Source of the DNA: CAWFZT01 sp963820415 | GTDB taxonomy: Bacteria > Chloroflexota > Anaerolineae > Anaerolineales > Anaerolineaceae | DNA: 64,000 nt | Direction: 5' to 3' | Assembly (NCBI GenBank): GCA_963820415.1 | Contig: CAWFZT010000012.1 | Span: forward strand, 62,001 to 126,000 | Shown: positions 8,364 through 17,595 of the stretch, piece after piece | How the letters are laid out: the number at the start of each line of letters is the position of its first letter | How positions within the stretch are numbered: position 1 is the stretch's first letter | Position numbers and translations under genes: made by a program | Notes under the pieces: model-generated | Seen by the model: the letters and a program-made list of their open reading frames with translations, nothing else | Database searches by the model: none | Told to the model about the DNA's origin: nothing

Positions 8364-9665
8364 ATGGACAGCATATTCAATCTCATTGCAGATGCTCTGC
8401 TCAAAGTCGTAACCAGTTTCGCCCATAACTGGCCCTTCCTGGTGATCAGCATCGTAATTTCTGTGCTGTTGAGGCTTTATCTGGATGCGAATAAGACCTC
8501 GAAATTTTTACTACGACACCAGCGGGCAGGTGTACTGGGGGCTACCGCTGTAGCGGTGACGACGCCGCTATGTTCGTGCGGCACTACGGCCGTTGTCCTG
8601 GGTATGATGGCGAGCATGCTGCCGTGGGCGCCAATCGTGGCTTTTATGGTCGCTTCCCCGCTGACCTCGCCGGAAGAGTTGGTTTATTCGGCCGGCTTGT
8701 TTGGCTGGCCTTTCGCCTGGGCGTTCTTTATCTCTTCAATTCTCCTGGGTTTGTTGGGCGGGCTGGCAGCGGGAATTATAGAAAAGCGTGGCTGGCTGGC
8801 GAACCAGGCGCGCATGCGCGGAACGGGGGCTGCTGCTAAGCAGAGTCGCCCCTCAGCCTACCCTCTCACCCAAGGAGCGGGGGATGTGAGGCGATGGGCA
8901 TTTTCTACAGTTGGCGGGCTGGCGATCCATCCAGAGGGCGGGAGCGGACGGCTTGATAAGGAAGGTGGGGTTGTTGAACAGAGAGCAGGTGGATGCGGGT
9001 GTGAAGAATCTGGCAAGGTAAGCTCGAAAAGCCAACGGGAAGCCGGTGACGGCAGTGGTTCGGGACCGGCACAGAAAAATCAACGGACACAGGTTGAAGA
9101 AGATGACTGTGGTTGCACCAAGGATTCAGCCCAGGTGGCGCCAGCTTGCGGCTGCGGAAATCCGTACGGGACGGCAGTCCAGCCTCAACCTTCTGGGTGC
9201 GGATGCGCCGCGCCTATATCACAGGCGCAAGGTAAGCCACGTGTGAGCTTACGCATGTTCTGGAATGAGCTTTTTACTACCGGAAAGCGTCTGCTGATCA
9301 TGTTTGCCGGGTTCGCCTTCATCGGCTACCTGCTCAATGGGCTGATCCCAACCGCCTGGGTGGCGGCGGTCTTTGGCAAGGGCAATATCTACAGCATTCC
9401 CCTGGCGGCCACGTTAGGGCTACCGCTTTATATCAACACTGAAGGCTCACTGCCGCTGGTGCGAGCTTTGATCGATGGCGGGATGAGCCAGGGGGCGGCG
9501 CTGGCTTTCCTGATCACCGGGGCGGGAACCTCCTTCGGCGCCATCGCCGGGGCGCTGACTATCGCTCGCTGGCGTGTGATTGGCCTGGTAGTAGGGACGC
9601 TGTGGGTAGGAGCAGTGCTGGCCGGGACCCTTTATAACTTTTTGTTGGCAGCAGGACTGGTTTGA
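8364..9665 (+). CDS. arsP: ArsP-like (COG0701/DUF318) permease with Cys-rich loop
   Basis: A 433-residue membrane permease of the ArsP family, which exports trivalent organoarsenicals or related soft-metal species. The N-terminal membrane half carries the signature TPLCSCGTTAVVLGMM with the conserved cysteines. It is followed by a cytoplasmic linker of about 140 residues with four CGC motifs (GCGCEE, DCGCTK, ACGCGN, GCGCAA) that may bind metal. The C-terminal half has AATLGLPLYINTEGSLPLV and GAGTSFGAIAGALTIARW. The stretch YPLTQGAGDVRRW in the linker is encoded by DNA resembling an intergenic repeat (see findings). The start at ATG 8364 has GGAG nine bases upstream. Repression by the adjacent ArsR is likely. 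Arsenic versus copper/zinc cannot be decided here. Confidence 0.85.
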   Translation: MDSIFNLIADALLKVVTSFAHNWPFLVISIVISVLLRLYLDANKTSKFLLRHQRAGVLGATAVAVTTPLCSCGTTAVVLGMMASMLPWAPIVAFMVASPLTSPEELVYSAGLFGWPFAWAFFISSILLGLLGGLAAGIIEKRGWLANQARMRGTGAAAKQSRPSAYPLTQGAGDVRRWAFSTVGGLAIHPEGGSGRLDKEGGVVEQRAGGCGCEESGKVSSKSQREAGDGSGSGPAQKNQRTQVEEDDCGCTKDSAQVAPACGCGNPYGTAVQPQPSGCGCAAPISQAQGKPRVSLRMFWNELFTTGKRLLIMFAGFAFIGYLLNGLIPTAWVAAVFGKGNIYSIPLAATLGLPLYINTEGSLPLVRALIDGGMSQGAALAFLITGAGTSFGAIAGALTIARWRVIGLVVGTLWVGAVLAGTLYNFLLAAGLV

Positions 9666-9698
9666 GCTTCCCCGAAGCTCGCCATCCTCTCATTTCAG

Positions 9699-9728
9699 CC
9701 GCCGGAAGGTATGTACCCGGCGGTTTTC
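9699..9728 (+). terminator. Rho-independent terminator after the ars operon
   Basis: CCGCCGG at 9699-9705 pairs with CCGGCGG at 9717-9723 and is followed by TTTTCATTTTT. It is placed 34 bp after the permease stop. Confidence 0.7.
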
Positions 9729-10143
9729 ATTTTTGACATCCTGTTCTGCAGCCTGCCGCCTATCAAAGATAGGGTAATCTTATGTTAACCAACCTGGTTG
9801 GGTACATCACCATATTTATTTTATCCTCATAATCGTTTAATACTCTTATTAGTTCCAGGTCGATAATTGAGATTGATATAATCATAATATATAAATGTTC
9901 TCTTTACGTTTAAGGAGAAGAAGGGTTTATTGGGAACTGCCGCGCTGGAACCCCAAAATCTGAATTCTTCTCCGGGGAATCCCACAGAGTCAGAAGAAAA
10001 GATGTTGGTAAAGCAAGCAGAAGGCATAACAGGCATATTTGCACACCTCTGCCGCGGCAGGGCTGTTTGGGTTTGGGACAAATAATAGAAATGAGATTCA
10101 GGTTCCTTTATAAAATCGAAAAATGTTCGCAAAGGAGAAGGAT
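9729..10143. other. Intergenic region with a degenerate repeat
   Basis: About 415 bp without a supported gene. It is AT-rich around 9780-9910, contains a degenerate copy of the palindromic repeat family at 9928-9990, and ends in the AAGGAGAAGG ribosome binding site of the phosphoesterase gene. Confidence 0.5.
9928..9990. repeat. Palindromic repeat family, degenerate copy 2
   Basis: Left outer arm TTATTGGGAACTGCCGCG, directly joined to a half inner arm CCCCAAAATCTG and an eroded right arm GGGGAATCCCACAGAGTCA. The left inner arm is missing, so no long hairpin forms. Confidence 0.5.
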
Positions 10144-11712
10144 ATGAGCAAATGGTTTAGATTGTCCGCAGTAATTGGCATGCTCAGCCTGGTGATGGCA
10201 TGTTTGACACCCGCCTCTGCGGTAGTTCCAACGGTTACCAACGCACCTGCCCTGGTGACGGCTTCAACGGCTACGACTGCGCCGGCCGCCAAGAACAGTT
10301 CGCCGCTAACGCCTAAAGAGAGGGCCGCCACAAAAATGGCGAAAGCGACGCAGGACGCCCAATCGGCCCAATCAGACCAGCCGACCACGTCTGGTCCGGT
10401 AGCGCCTGTGCAACTCGGGTTGGTGAAGGATAAAATCAAACACATCATCCTTATCATGCAGGAAAACCGCTCGTTCGACGAGTACTTTGGTACTTATCCT
10501 GGAGCGGATGGCATCCCGATGCAGAACGGGGTACCCACTGTGTGCGCAACCGACCCCCAGACCAATACCTGTGTCAAGCCGTACCACAATCCCAGTGATG
10601 TCAATGCCGGCGGCCCGCATGCCGCAGCCTCGGCTAAGGCCGATATCGCCGGCGGGCAAATGAACGGTTTTCTCAAAACGTTCCGTAATGCGCAGAAAGC
10701 TTGCAAGAATCCGGATACGCCCGGCTGCGTCGCAGGACAAACGCCGGATGTGATGGGCTGGCATGATGCGCGTGAAATTCCTAATTATTGGAACTACGCC
10801 CAAGACTTCGTGCTGCAGGATCACATGTTCGAGCCGAACGCCTCGTGGAGCCTACCGTCACACCTCTTCATGGTGTCGGCCTGGTCGGCAAAATGCTCTT
10901 CCTCCGACCCGATGAGCTGCGTCAATGCCCTGAACGGCCCCAGCGGTTTGAACGTCTCGAAAAATGATTATGCCTGGACGGATCTGACCTACCTGCTGCA
11001 TAAAGCCAATGTTACCTGGGGCTACTACCTCAGCGAGGGCAGCGAGCCGGACTGTGAAGACGACGCTATGCTTTGCTCCGCGCAGCCGCAAACCAAGGGT
11101 GTCCCCGGCATCTGGAACCCGCTGCCGGCTTTTGACACGGTCAAGCAGGATGGGCAGTTGGCCAACATCCAGGACGTGGATAAATTCTTGTCGGCGGCTA
11201 AAGATGGGTCGCTGCCGGAGGTTGCGTGGGTGGTACCCGATCAGACGGTCAGCGAGCATCCACCAGCTAAAATCAGCGTTGGGCAGGCCTATATCACCGG
11301 ATTGATCAACGCTGTGATGCAGGGCCCGGATTGGAGCAGCACAGTCATTTTACTCTCCTGGGATGACTGGGGTGGTTTCTATGACAATGTCGTACCGCCA
11401 GTGGTGGACCAGAACGGCTACGGTTTGCGCGTGCCTGGATTGGTGATCAGCCCCTACGCCAGGAAGGGCTTCATCGACCACCAGACCCTGTCATTCGACG
11501 CCTATTTGAAATTTATCGAAGATGTTTACCTGAACGGGCAGCGCATTGACCCACAGACGGATGGGCGGCCTGACCCGCGCTCGGATGTGCGCGAGAATGC
11601 GACTCAGCTCGGCAACCTGTTGAGCGATTTCAATTGCATGCAATCGCCGCGGCCTCCGCTGGTGCTGCCGACCAATCCAAAGCCAGGCCCGGCCTCGATC
11701 CCTGGGTCGTAG
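10144..11712 (+). CDS. Secreted phosphoesterase family lipoprotein (phospholipase C/acid phosphatase-like)
   Basis: A 522-residue exported enzyme of the phosphoesterase family (PF04185), which includes bacterial phospholipase C and AcpA-type acid phosphatases. The start at ATG 10144 follows AAGGAGAAGG. The signal segment ends in LVMAC with Cys20, so it is probably lipid-anchored. A linker rich in Ala and Thr follows, and the catalytic domain begins near residue 95. Family motifs are HIILIMQENRSFDEYFGTYP, NASWSLPSHLFMVSAWSA, VSEHPPAKISVGQAYITGL, VILLSWDDWGGFYDNVVPP and GLRVPGLVISPYARKGFID. It could hydrolyse phosphate esters or phospholipids outside the cell. A specific substrate cannot be assigned. 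It is a single gene with the arsC-like gene convergent 20 bp downstream. Confidence 0.85.
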   Translation: MSKWFRLSAVIGMLSLVMACLTPASAVVPTVTNAPALVTASTATTAPAAKNSSPLTPKERAATKMAKATQDAQSAQSDQPTTSGPVAPVQLGLVKDKIKHIILIMQENRSFDEYFGTYPGADGIPMQNGVPTVCATDPQTNTCVKPYHNPSDVNAGGPHAAASAKADIAGGQMNGFLKTFRNAQKACKNPDTPGCVAGQTPDVMGWHDAREIPNYWNYAQDFVLQDHMFEPNASWSLPSHLFMVSAWSAKCSSSDPMSCVNALNGPSGLNVSKNDYAWTDLTYLLHKANVTWGYYLSEGSEPDCEDDAMLCSAQPQTKGVPGIWNPLPAFDTVKQDGQLANIQDVDKFLSAAKDGSLPEVAWVVPDQTVSEHPPAKISVGQAYITGLINAVMQGPDWSSTVILLSWDDWGGFYDNVVPPVVDQNGYGLRVPGLVISPYARKGFIDHQTLSFDAYLKFIEDVYLNGQRIDPQTDGRPDPRSDVRENATQLGNLLSDFNCMQSPRPPLVLPTNPKPGPASIPGS

Positions 11713-11731
11713 GATGTAATTGGTGAGTGAG

Positions 11732-12172
11732 TCAGGATGGGTAGGAGATCAAAACTGGCAGGATGCGGGATTTAATGTCGTCGCGCACGCTGCGGAAAGC
11801 GACCATCTTTTCAGCCTGGCTGCCCTGAGCTTCGGCCGGGTCGGGAAAGCCGATGTGCAGGCGTTTGCCTTGGCCCAGCCACACCGGGCAGTTCTGGTCG
11901 GCGTCGTCGCACAGGGTGATCACCAGGTCAAAAAACTCACCTCTGAAGCGCTCGACAGACTTGGAGAAGCCCTGGTGAGGGATGCCAATTTCTTGCAGAG
12001 CCTGGACTGCCAGGGGGTGGACAAAGCCGGATGGTTGGGTGCCGGCGCTGGAGGCGGACCATTGGTTGCCAAGCGAGCCGTTCACAATAGCTTCGGCCAT
12101 CTGTGAGCGGCAGGAGTTGCTGGTACACAGGAAGAGAACACGATGCCGGGTGGGTAAGTGGGAGTTATCCAT
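11732..12172 (-). CDS. arsC: Arsenate reductase, LMW-phosphatase type
   Basis: A 146-residue protein of the low-molecular-weight tyrosine phosphatase fold, like thioredoxin-coupled ArsC. The P-loop is VLFLCTSNSCRSQMAEA near residues 12-28 (C-x5-R-S), followed by SAGTQPSGFVHPLAVQALQE and the redox cysteines expected of ArsC: LVITLCDDADQNCPVW around residues 83-98. FPDPAEAQG corresponds to the DP catalytic loop. It would reduce arsenate to arsenite, which is then exported. It lies convergent to the phosphoesterase and 2 kb from arsR-arsP, so the metalloid functions are near each other but not one operon. Confidence 0.88.
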   Translation of the reverse strand: MDNSHLPTRHRVLFLCTSNSCRSQMAEAIVNGSLGNQWSASSAGTQPSGFVHPLAVQALQEIGIPHQGFSKSVERFRGEFFDLVITLCDDADQNCPVWLGQGKRLHIGFPDPAEAQGSQAEKMVAFRSVRDDIKSRILPVLISYPS

Positions 12173-12514
12173 TAATTTTACCTGGGTAAAAAGATTTCTG
12201 TTGTCATTTTACTCACTGGCGAACTGCATATCAAGGGCGCGTACAATAAATCCCAATCTTACAGATGAATCTTGCCTGGAGGTTGGTTCGCTGTTCGAGC
12301 TTGCGTCTTGCAGGCGGCCAGGCTATCAGACCGGTCGGTGCAAGCGGCGCTCATTCCAGTTAAGAAACCCCCACCCTACCCTCCCACGGAAGGGGAGGGA
12401 TTAAGGGAGAGGGCTACCCTATATCTTATTTCTTGTTTTTAAGGGAAATAAATGATATAGTGTTTTTATAACCTTTCCCCAAGCGGTTGGCGGGGGAATG
12501 GAACAGGAGCAGGT
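12173..12514. other. Intergenic region between arsC and the nfeD-like gene
   Basis: About 340 bp with no gene. It contains a GC-rich short repeat at 12370-12413 and an imperfect hairpin at 12418-12463, CTATATCTTATTTC against GAAATAAATGATATAG, followed by GTTTTTATAA. The hairpin could be a terminator or cover a promoter. Confidence 0.45.
12370..12413. repeat. Short GC-rich inverted repeat (CCCTCCC/GGGAGGG type)
   Basis: CCACCCTACCCTCCC, a short loop, then GGGGAGGGATTAAGGGAGAGG. A decayed sequence of the same style (CCTACCCTCTCACCCAAGG) is embedded in the ArsP linker at about 8858-8895. Its function is unknown. Confidence 0.45.
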
Positions 12515-13165
12515 ATGACTACGCTGGCAAATTCCCTGGGAATAACCATCCTATATGCGACATTTCTAGGCATCGGCGTCATCTATGCTGTGCTGATCCT
12601 GATAGGGGCCGGCCTGCATGATATCCACCTGCCCGGCATTCATATCCCCGGTTTCGACCTGCATGTCGATGGCCACGATATTGGCGTCGGGCACGATGTT
12701 AACGTGGGGCACGTGGATACTGGAGCCGGGGTCGATAGTTCCACGGTCAAGGTGCCCTCACTTTCACCAATCACCGTGGCCAGCTTCGTAACTGCCTTTG
12801 GCGCTTTCGGGCTGATCGCGCTGGGCCTGTTCGACAGCACCAGCCGGGGCAGCCTGGTGTGGGCAGGGTTAGGCGGTTTTGTGGTGGCGCTTATCGCCCA
12901 TTTTGCCTTCGGGTATTTCCTGATCGCGCCGCAGGGCTCGTCAGAGGTCAGGTTGCAAGATTTCCCCGGGATGCAGGCAGAAGTGATTACGCCCATCCCG
13001 GTAGGCAGCGTGGGTGAAATTGCCTTCGTGTCGCAAGGCGGGCGGGTGACCTATACTGCCCAATCGTCCAACGGCGAGGCGATCCCACGCGGGGCGACAG
13101 TGGTGGTTGAAAAAGTGATTGGTGGTGTAGCGATGGTGCATATCCTTGAAAGGAGTCTCTCATGA
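12515..13165 (+). CDS. NfeD-like membrane protein with His-rich loop
   Basis: A 216-residue membrane protein with three hydrophobic segments (about 9-34, 88-108, 112-138) and a C-terminal OB-fold domain (about 145-216: GMQAEVITPIPVGSVGEIAF, EAIPRGATVVVEKVIGGVAM), as in NfeD proteins that pair with flotillins. Between the first and second membrane segments lies an unusual loop rich in His, Asp and Gly (HDIHLPGIHIPGFDLHVDGH and onward, about ten His or Asp-His pairs), which might bind metal. The start ATG 12515 follows AGGAGCAGG. Its TGA overlaps the ATG of the flotillin gene (ATGA), so translation of the two is probably coupled. Confidence 0.8.
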   Translation: MTTLANSLGITILYATFLGIGVIYAVLILIGAGLHDIHLPGIHIPGFDLHVDGHDIGVGHDVNVGHVDTGAGVDSSTVKVPSLSPITVASFVTAFGAFGLIALGLFDSTSRGSLVWAGLGGFVVALIAHFAFGYFLIAPQGSSEVRLQDFPGMQAEVITPIPVGSVGEIAFVSQGGRVTYTAQSSNGEAIPRGATVVVEKVIGGVAMVHILERSLS

Positions 13166-14683
13166 GTTCCGCTGTTATTAGCATCCTTTGCTATTTTCGC
13201 GCTGTTTTTCGTTATCCTGGTCATGGCGATGGTCTATTCGGGCCGGTATAAGAAAGTTGGCCCTAACGAAGTGCTGATTATCTCGGGACGCGGCACCCAG
13301 GTGCTTGACAGTACTACGGCGAAAACCTACCGGCGCACCTTCCGCGTGGTACGCGGCGGCGGTACGTTCATCTGGCCTGTGCTGGAGCGCATCGACCGGC
13401 TTTCGCTGGAGTTGATGACGATCGAAATCGTCACCCCCAACGTGTACACGCTGCAAGGCGTGCCGGTCACGGTAGACGGCGTGGCGCAGGTCAAAATCGG
13501 CTCGGACGACGTTTCCATCGTTACCGCGGCCGAGCAGTTTCTCTCCAAGAAAACCGATCAGATCCAGAACGTGGCCTTGCAGACGCTGGAAGGCCACCTG
13601 CGCGCTATCGTGGGGGCGATGACCGTAGAGGAAATTTATAAAGACCGGGATAAGTTCGCCCAACGGGTGCAGGAAGTTTCGGCGCTGGATATGAAGAACA
13701 TGGGCCTGACCATTGTTTCGTTCACGATCAAGAACATCCATGATGAGCAGGGTTATCTGGACGCCCTGGGCCAGGCGCGCATTGCCGAGGTCAAACGGGA
13801 TGCCACTATTGGGCAGGCTAACGCCCAACGGGATGCTACCATCCAATCAGCGGTTGCCCGCCAGCAAGGTGAGACGGCCAAGTTCATAGCCGAAACCAAG
13901 ATCGCCGAGGCGCAGAAGAACTATTCGGTGCAGAAAGCTGCCTACGACGCCGAAGTCAACCAGAAGAAAGCCGAGGCCGAGCTGGCCTATCCGCTGCAGC
14001 AGAACATCACCAACCAGCGGGTGAAGGAAGAGGAAGTTCAGGTCGCCGTAGTTGAGAAGCGCAAGCAGATCGAGGTGCAGCAGCAGGAAGTGATGCGCCG
14101 CGAGCAAGAGCTGGATGCCACAGTCCGCAAACCGGCCGAGGCCGAGCAGTTCCGCATCCGCACCCTGGCCGAGGCCAAGAAATACCAGCTCGAAGTGGAA
14201 GCTCAAGGCCAGTCGTCGGCGGCGCGCAGCCTGGGCATGGGTGAAGGTGACGGCAACAAAGCCCGCGGCCTGGCGCAGGCAGAAGTGATCGAAGCGCAGG
14301 GCCTGGCCGAAGCGCTGGCGACGAGTAAGAAAGCCGAGGCATGGCAGCAGTATACCCAGGCGGCCATCCTTCAGCAAATATTGGATAAGCTGCCCGCCCT
14401 GGCCAGTGCGATTGCCCAGCCGTTGTCTAAGATGGATAAGATCGTCATCATCAATACAGGCGGAGATAATAACAGCGGGGCAGGCGCATCCAAGGTGACC
14501 CGGGATGTAGCGGATACCATGTCGCAGCTCCCGGCAGTGGTCGAAGCGTTGACCGGGTTGAACATGATCAACCTGTTGAAGAACCTGCCGGGGGTGAAGG
14601 CAGCCTCAAACGGTGAGGATGTGAAACCTCTGGTTCAGGGGCCGGCGCAGGAGCCGCCAGAAACCATGAAACCAGCCGCATAA
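13162..14683 (+). CDS. Flotillin-like SPFH-domain protein, apparent frameshift near 13189
   Basis: Membrane scaffold protein of the flotillin/reggie family, about 506 residues. The start ATG 13162 overlaps the nfeD-like stop and gives MSSAVISIL. After one extra T at about 13189 the frame continues AIFALFFVILVMAMVYSGRY, which makes a normal N-terminal hydrophobic hairpin. Without that correction the first usable ATG is 13223. The SPFH domain (about 20-185) contains KKVGPNEVLIISGRG and VDGVAQVKIGSDD. A long Ala/Glu/Gln-rich coiled coil (about 190-400, many EAQ, AEA and EAE repeats) follows, and then a C-terminal tail with SQLPAVVEALTGL. It is thought to organise membrane microdomains together with NfeD. 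The convergent terminator at 14706 ends the transcript. Confidence 0.88.
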
Positions 14684-14705
14684 ACAGAGAAGAATTTACC
14701 ACAAA

Positions 14706-14746
14706 GGGCACGAAGTTCACGAAGGATTATCCGATACTTCGTGCCC
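14706..14746. terminator. Hairpin between convergent genes
   Basis: GGGCACGAAGT at 14706-14716 pairs perfectly with ACTTCGTGCCC at 14736-14746. It lies between the flotillin gene and the convergent phosphotransferase gene and can serve both strands, although no long T-run follows. Confidence 0.5.
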
Positions 14747-14838
14747 GATAAGGTGAGGGGAGTAGGCAGAGGAACGTTATTCTGCGCCCTGAACTCTCCC
14801 CCTGCGTCCAGAGTTCCACGGCTTTAATCGATTGGGTT

Positions 14839-15888
14839 TTACAATGATTGAGTAATGCTTGAACCTGGCAGGTGCCAATGGTGATTCGGCCATGATTTAT
14901 CGGTCTTAAAGGCAATTTCTATCTCGTGATTGGGTAGAAAATTGCTGGTGAAGTATTGGTAGGACTGTTTCCGGTCTTCGCCCCCTTCGACCGTAAAGAG
15001 CAACTGCTTACAAAATTCCGCAATATCTAGAATTATCCGTTCGTAGCGATAATAGGCAAGGGCCGCTAGATCAAGGTCCACCGGGCCGTAACCCCGATAA
15101 AAAAGGGCTTCTTCCAATGCGCTGTTCCATACCGTGCTACCACCTACCATTGCCAGATCTTGCTCTTTGGGGGCCAGGATGGGGTTGTCCCAATCCACAA
15201 TGTACAGGGAATCGTTTGCGCCAAGCAGGAGATTGCCGGCGTGAATGTCGGAATGGCATAAAACCAGTTGCGGGGACCGGGCTTGCAGACCGCGGCCAAG
15301 TTGGTCGGCACGGGCAACGAGCGCATCGATCTCCATCCACCTGGACCGCATAAACGCAGCCAATTTTGCAGCAGTCGGGTCATCAAAAGTGGTTTTCTCG
15401 GCCTGGGCCTGGAAGGCCTTTACCAATTCACGATAATGTGGAGAATAGGTCTCGTGCTGGATGAGCCTGGCGAGATCCGGCGGTAGCCGAGTCGTATGAA
15501 TGGCTTTGAGGGCTGCTCCAAAATCCACCCACTGGGGATCCGACAAGGCCACCTCGTACCCATTTTTGCCCTCGATGAACGGGTAAAGGATCATTTTGTA
15601 GGCATCCAAGCTGGCCCATCGCTCTTGGGCTCTTGTCTCCAATGGAGCAATGATCGGTTGGATGCCCTGGGCTTTGAGGAACAGGGGCAGGGTCACGGTG
15701 ATTTCATCGAAGCCACCTTTTCTTAGCTTCAAGAAATACGCCATTTTATCCACGCTGTCGATGCGATAGATTGCCGTGTTCACATCGGCGCCCAGTGGGA
15801 GAAAAGTCACCCGGGCGACCTGCAGACCATAATCATCCTGCAAGCGGGAGAGGATAAGGTGGTCTACCAGGGCAGGTTTTTCAAGCAT
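14839..15888 (-). CDS. APH-family phosphotransferase (aminoglycoside/spectinomycin kinase-like)
   Basis: A 349-residue cytoplasmic kinase-fold protein. The N-lobe includes AIYRIDSVDKMAYFLKLRKG with the ATP-binding Lys in FLKLRK. The catalytic loop is LVLCHSDIHAGNLLL (HSD-x4-N, catalytic Asp then Asn), and the metal-binding segment is YIVDWDNPILAPKEQDLAMV (VDWD). The overall length and the PKEQDL motif resemble the spectinomycin phosphotransferase APH(9) branch and related small-molecule kinases. The true substrate may be an antibiotic or an ordinary metabolite such as a sugar alcohol. It stands alone and divergent from the histidine kinase gene. Confidence 0.75.
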   Translation of the reverse strand: MLEKPALVDHLILSRLQDDYGLQVARVTFLPLGADVNTAIYRIDSVDKMAYFLKLRKGGFDEITVTLPLFLKAQGIQPIIAPLETRAQERWASLDAYKMILYPFIEGKNGYEVALSDPQWVDFGAALKAIHTTRLPPDLARLIQHETYSPHYRELVKAFQAQAEKTTFDDPTAAKLAAFMRSRWMEIDALVARADQLGRGLQARSPQLVLCHSDIHAGNLLLGANDSLYIVDWDNPILAPKEQDLAMVGGSTVWNSALEEALFYRGYGPVDLDLAALAYYRYERIILDIAEFCKQLLFTVEGGEDRKQSYQYFTSNFLPNHEIEIAFKTDKSWPNHHWHLPGSSITQSL

Positions 15889-16130
15889 GGGTACGTATCT
15901 TCATAATTCAGGTAGGAAAGGTACCGAAAATGTCATTTTCATTATAGCGGAATTCTTTTGCACTGGTAGAATCCAAACCTTGCGAAACATATTTGTCAAA
16001 TAAAAGTCCTGGCGCACAGCGCAAGGGTACCGAGAGAAAGTTTACAGGGGAGAATGGGACAAATGGGATAAAGACCCGCCCAGGTTCTACAGTTAGCTCG
16101 AGCCAAAGTCTTCGAGGGTATAATAATCCC

Positions 16131-17594
16131 ATGCAGTGGATCAAACGTCCATTCTTAAAAACGGTCTTCCGTTTCATTTTCACCATCCTGGTCGTAGCCG
16201 CCTTCACCCTGGCGCTGTGGGTTTTCAGGAAGTATATCAGTATCCAGGTAATTGCCTTGTTGTTCATACTGCCGGTGCTGTTGAGCACGCGCCTGTGGGG
16301 ATTGGCGCCGGGTATCCTGGCAGCACTGCTATCCTTCCTGAGTTTTAATTATTTCTTCACCCAACCCTATTTCACTCTGATGGTTCGTCAAACCCAGGAT
16401 TTCCTGGCGTTGATCGTATTCCTGATCATTTCGGTGGTGATCAGCCAGCTCCTGGGCCAGGACCTGGAAAGCATCGCCGCGGCGACTGCCCGTGAGCGTG
16501 AGGCAACGCGCCTGTACGAATTGAGCGTCGCCCTGGCGGGGTTGATGAACGACCAGGAAATCGCCCAGATCCTGGCTGAGAAAATCTGCGAGACCTTTTA
16601 TGCCGAGAAAGTGGCGGTGGACCTGTACGACGGCCTGGCAGCGGTCACCTTTGGCTGCCCTCCAAACCCGGACCAGGGCAGCAAGAATCCCAAACCTGAT
16701 CAGATTTTTCCCCTGGCAACCGTGCGCGGGCAGTTGGGCACAGTGAACCTGTGGCGCAGCGCCGGGCGGCTAAGCCGGGCAGAAGAGCGGCTGCTGAATA
16801 CCTTTACCAGCCAGGGCGCCCTGGCCATCGAGCGCGCTCGCCTGATCAAGACCGAAAACCGGGCCACAGTGTTGGAGGAAAGCGACCGGCTGAAAACCTC
16901 CTTATTGAATTCTGTCTCGCACGAGCTGCGCAGCCCATTGGCCACCATCAAGGCCTCGATTTCGAGCCTGCGCAGCGGGATGGTGGATTGGGACACGGAT
17001 GCCCGCCAGGAATTGATGACCGGCATCGAGGAGGAGACCGATCACCTCAACCAGCTTGTCGGTAATCTGTTGGATATGTCGCGGATTGAAACCGGCGCTT
17101 TGAACCCGCAACGTAAGTGGAACTCACTGCGCGAAATCATCGGCGGCGTGCTCAAGCGCATGCATGTGGATGTGCAAAAACACCACATCCTGGTGGATAT
17201 CCCAGCGGAGATCCCACCCGTGCCGGTGGATTACATCCAGATGGAGCAGGTGTTCACCAACCTGATCAGCAACAGCGTCAAATATGCCCCTCCCGAAACG
17301 AAGATATTCATCGCCGCCCGGCTGCAGAACGACCAGATGCTGCTGGTGCAGGTCAGCAACGAGGGCCCGCATGTCACCGAAGAAGACCTGGGGCGGATTT
17401 TCGATAAGTTTTACCGGGTGACGGCTGCCGAGAAAATTACCGGCACCGGCCTGGGGTTGTCGGTGTGCAAGGGCATCATCGAGGCGCACGGTGGAAAAAT
17501 TTGGGCAGAAAATGCGCCGGGGCGTTTCATTTTCAATTTCACTTTGCCGGTGACCTGGGAAGGTATGTACCCGCACATCCCAGAGGAGGCCTGA
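16131..17594 (+). CDS. KdpD-like sensor histidine kinase (C-terminal half of KdpD only)
   Basis: A 487-residue membrane kinase starting at ATG 16131; the longer upstream frame is unsupported. It has four hydrophobic segments (about 10-120) in the DUF4118 arrangement with FNYFFTQPYFT, then a GAF-like region (about 140-245), a HisKA domain with SVSHELRSPLATIKASIS and phospho-acceptor His264, and a HATPase domain with NSVKYAP (N-box), DKFYRV and GTGLGLSVCKG (G boxes). The cytoplasmic KdpD and USP domains found before the membrane block in full KdpD are absent. The gene for its probable partner regulator starts one base after its stop. The next genes encode a USP-like protein and cation transporters, so a role in sensing K+ or osmotic state is likely but inferred. 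Confidence 0.87.
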   Translation: MQWIKRPFLKTVFRFIFTILVVAAFTLALWVFRKYISIQVIALLFILPVLLSTRLWGLAPGILAALLSFLSFNYFFTQPYFTLMVRQTQDFLALIVFLIISVVISQLLGQDLESIAAATAREREATRLYELSVALAGLMNDQEIAQILAEKICETFYAEKVAVDLYDGLAAVTFGCPPNPDQGSKNPKPDQIFPLATVRGQLGTVNLWRSAGRLSRAEERLLNTFTSQGALAIERARLIKTENRATVLEESDRLKTSLLNSVSHELRSPLATIKASISSLRSGMVDWDTDARQELMTGIEEETDHLNQLVGNLLDMSRIETGALNPQRKWNSLREIIGGVLKRMHVDVQKHHILVDIPAEIPPVPVDYIQMEQVFTNLISNSVKYAPPETKIFIAARLQNDQMLLVQVSNEGPHVTEEDLGRIFDKFYRVTAAEKITGTGLGLSVCKGIIEAHGGKIWAENAPGRFIFNFTLPVTWEGMYPHIPEEA

Positions 17595-17595
17595 C

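Noticed and set aside
8860..12413. CRISPR-like repeated GC-rich strings
   Set aside because: Only isolated, imperfect copies without regular spacing or spacers; not a CRISPR array.
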